A stretch of DNA of 7,468 bases from Actinomycetota bacterium (GTDB taxonomy: Bacteria > Actinomycetota > Actinomycetes > Nanopelagicales > Nanopelagicaceae): contig JAQCGQ010000031.1 of assembly GCA_027730465.1 (NCBI GenBank), positions 1-7,468 on the forward strand, given 5' to 3'. The notes under the pieces are model-generated. The model was not told where the DNA came from. It did no database searches and worked only from the letters and a program-made list of their open reading frames with translations. The position numbers and the translations under genes were made by a program. This document shows, in pieces, positions 6,822-7,468 of this stretch; position 1 is the first letter of the stretch; the number at the start of each line of letters is the position of its first letter.

Positions 6822-6873
6822 GCTTGTAAAATATCTGGCACATCACAATAGATACATACGACAGAATAGGTGA

Positions 6874-7468
6874 GTGGAAAAGGCGCTGCTCTCACTTGAA
6901 TGCTTTCGAGTATATGCGCGTGATTTTAATGTAATACCAGTGGCTCGAAAAATATCATTAGCTGGTCAATCTCCGCTTTCTATTTATAATAAATTAGCTT
7001 CAAACAGAAGTGGAACATTCTTACTTGAATCAGCAGAGGCTGGAATTTGGGCACGTTACTCATTTATTGGAATAAATAGTGAGGCAACTCTTACTGAATC
7101 AAATGGGTTAGCAATTTGGGAAGGGGTAATGCCGTCTGGAGCGCCAACTGGAATTGATCCCTTATCGGCGCTGCGAATTTCAACAGCTCACCTTCGCTCA
7201 CCAAAACTTCCTGATTTACCACCTCTTACTGGTGGACTAGTCGGTTATCTTGGTTATGAAATTGTTAGAAGGCTAGAAAAAATACCAAATCTTGCAAACA
7301 CAGATGTTGATATTCCAGAGATTGCCATGATGCTCACATCAGATTTAGCAGTTTATGATCATAAAGAAAAATTGATTACTTTAATTGCTAATGTAATAAA
7401 TTGGGATGGAAGCACAGAGCGCGTGGATGAGGTCTATGGCTTAGCTATTAAGAGATTAGATAAAATGG
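6874..7468 (+). CDS. trpE: Anthranilate synthase component I, N-terminal part (cut by window edge)
   Basis: TrpE is the chorismate-binding subunit of anthranilate synthase, which with the TrpG glutaminase converts chorismate and glutamine to anthranilate, the first step of tryptophan synthesis. The first 198 codons are present. Visible features: VIPVARKI near residues 20-27; FLLESAEAG (LLES at 50-53), the element that binds feedback-inhibiting tryptophan; WARYSFIG (59-66); and PPLTGGLVGYLGYEIVRRLE, typical of TrpE before the catalytic chorismate-binding domain, which lies outside the window. The regulatory LLES element favours TrpE over PabB. Start: GTG at 6874, the first codon after an in-frame TGA (6871-6873), giving a nine-residue lead to the conserved CFR. 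AGG at 6868-6870 is too close for a standard Shine-Dalgarno, so a leaderless or very short-leader mRNA is possible. The gene is likely transcribed separately from dnaE. Confidence 0.95.
   Translation, partial: MEKALLSLECFRVYARDFNVIPVARKISLAGQSPLSIYNKLASNRSGTFLLESAEAGIWARYSFIGINSEATLTESNGLAIWEGVMPSGAPTGIDPLSALRISTAHLRSPKLPDLPPLTGGLVGYLGYEIVRRLEKIPNLANTDVDIPEIAMMLTSDLAVYDHKEKLITLIANVINWDGSTERVDEVYGLAIKRLDKM

Larger units (their letters stand above)
6741..6873. other. dnaE-trpE intergenic region
   Basis: These 133 bp lack any supported gene. They contain a weak hairpin after dnaE, three ATATTGG direct repeats, and probably the trpE promoter. TTGTAA (6824-6829) could be a -35 with an ATAGAT-like -10 at 6848-6853, and CAGAAT (6862-6867) sits 6 nt before the trpE GTG in the same arrangement as TAGAAT before ileS. 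No Trp-codon-rich leader peptide and no clear attenuator are visible. Confidence 0.5.

Noticed and set aside
6733..6873. Open stretch in the trpE frame ending in TGA directly before the trpE GTG, with a possible 27-codon ORF from TTG 6790
   Set aside because: It has no ATG or GTG, no ribosome site, only one Trp codon (upstream of the TTG) and no recognisable homology; it does not fit a trp leader peptide or a decayed gene that I can name.

Overview
The window looks like a chromosomal housekeeping segment from a streamlined, A+T-rich actinobacterium. Three things point that way. The gene neighbourhood is a typical actinobacterial one (ileS, then traR/DksA-like, lspA, rluD, dnaE). DnaE is of the DnaE1 type with an intact PHP metal site, as in Mycobacterium. 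IleRS carries the GTHH form of the HIGH motif seen in many actinobacteria. Base composition is well below 50% G+C by eye and intergenic gaps are very short. That suggests a small-genome planktonic lineage such as the freshwater acI group (Nanopelagicales). This placement is inference from gene order and protein resemblance, not a database result.

Layout. Positions 1-888 (minus strand) hold the first 296 codons of ileS, cut by the left edge. Positions 889-1000 are a divergent promoter region. From 1001 a tightly packed plus-strand cluster begins: a TraR/DksA-type C4 zinc-finger protein with a long Lys-rich N-terminal tail (1001-1768); lspA, lipoprotein signal peptidase (1765-2250), which appears to start with CTG inside a CTGA overlap; rluD-type pseudouridine synthase (2247-3185), starting in a GTGA overlap; and, after 30 bp, dnaE, the replicative polymerase alpha subunit (3216-6740). 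A 133-bp gap (6741-6873) contains a weak hairpin and three ATATTGG direct repeats. It leads into trpE (anthranilate synthase component I) from 6874, cut by the right edge after 198 codons.

How the genes fit together. traR, lspA and rluD overlap or nearly overlap and are probably one transcript, translationally coupled, with dnaE possibly read through. Their roles (RNA polymerase or DNA-associated regulation, lipoprotein maturation, rRNA modification, replication) are general growth functions rather than one pathway. trpE opens the tryptophan branch and is probably separately transcribed.

I found no mobile element, CRISPR array, tRNA, rRNA or defence module. The points most worth a second look are the CTG start of lspA, the swapped HIGH motif of IleRS, the histone-like tail on the zinc-finger protein, the strong bias to non-ATG starts, and the repeated motif before trpE.
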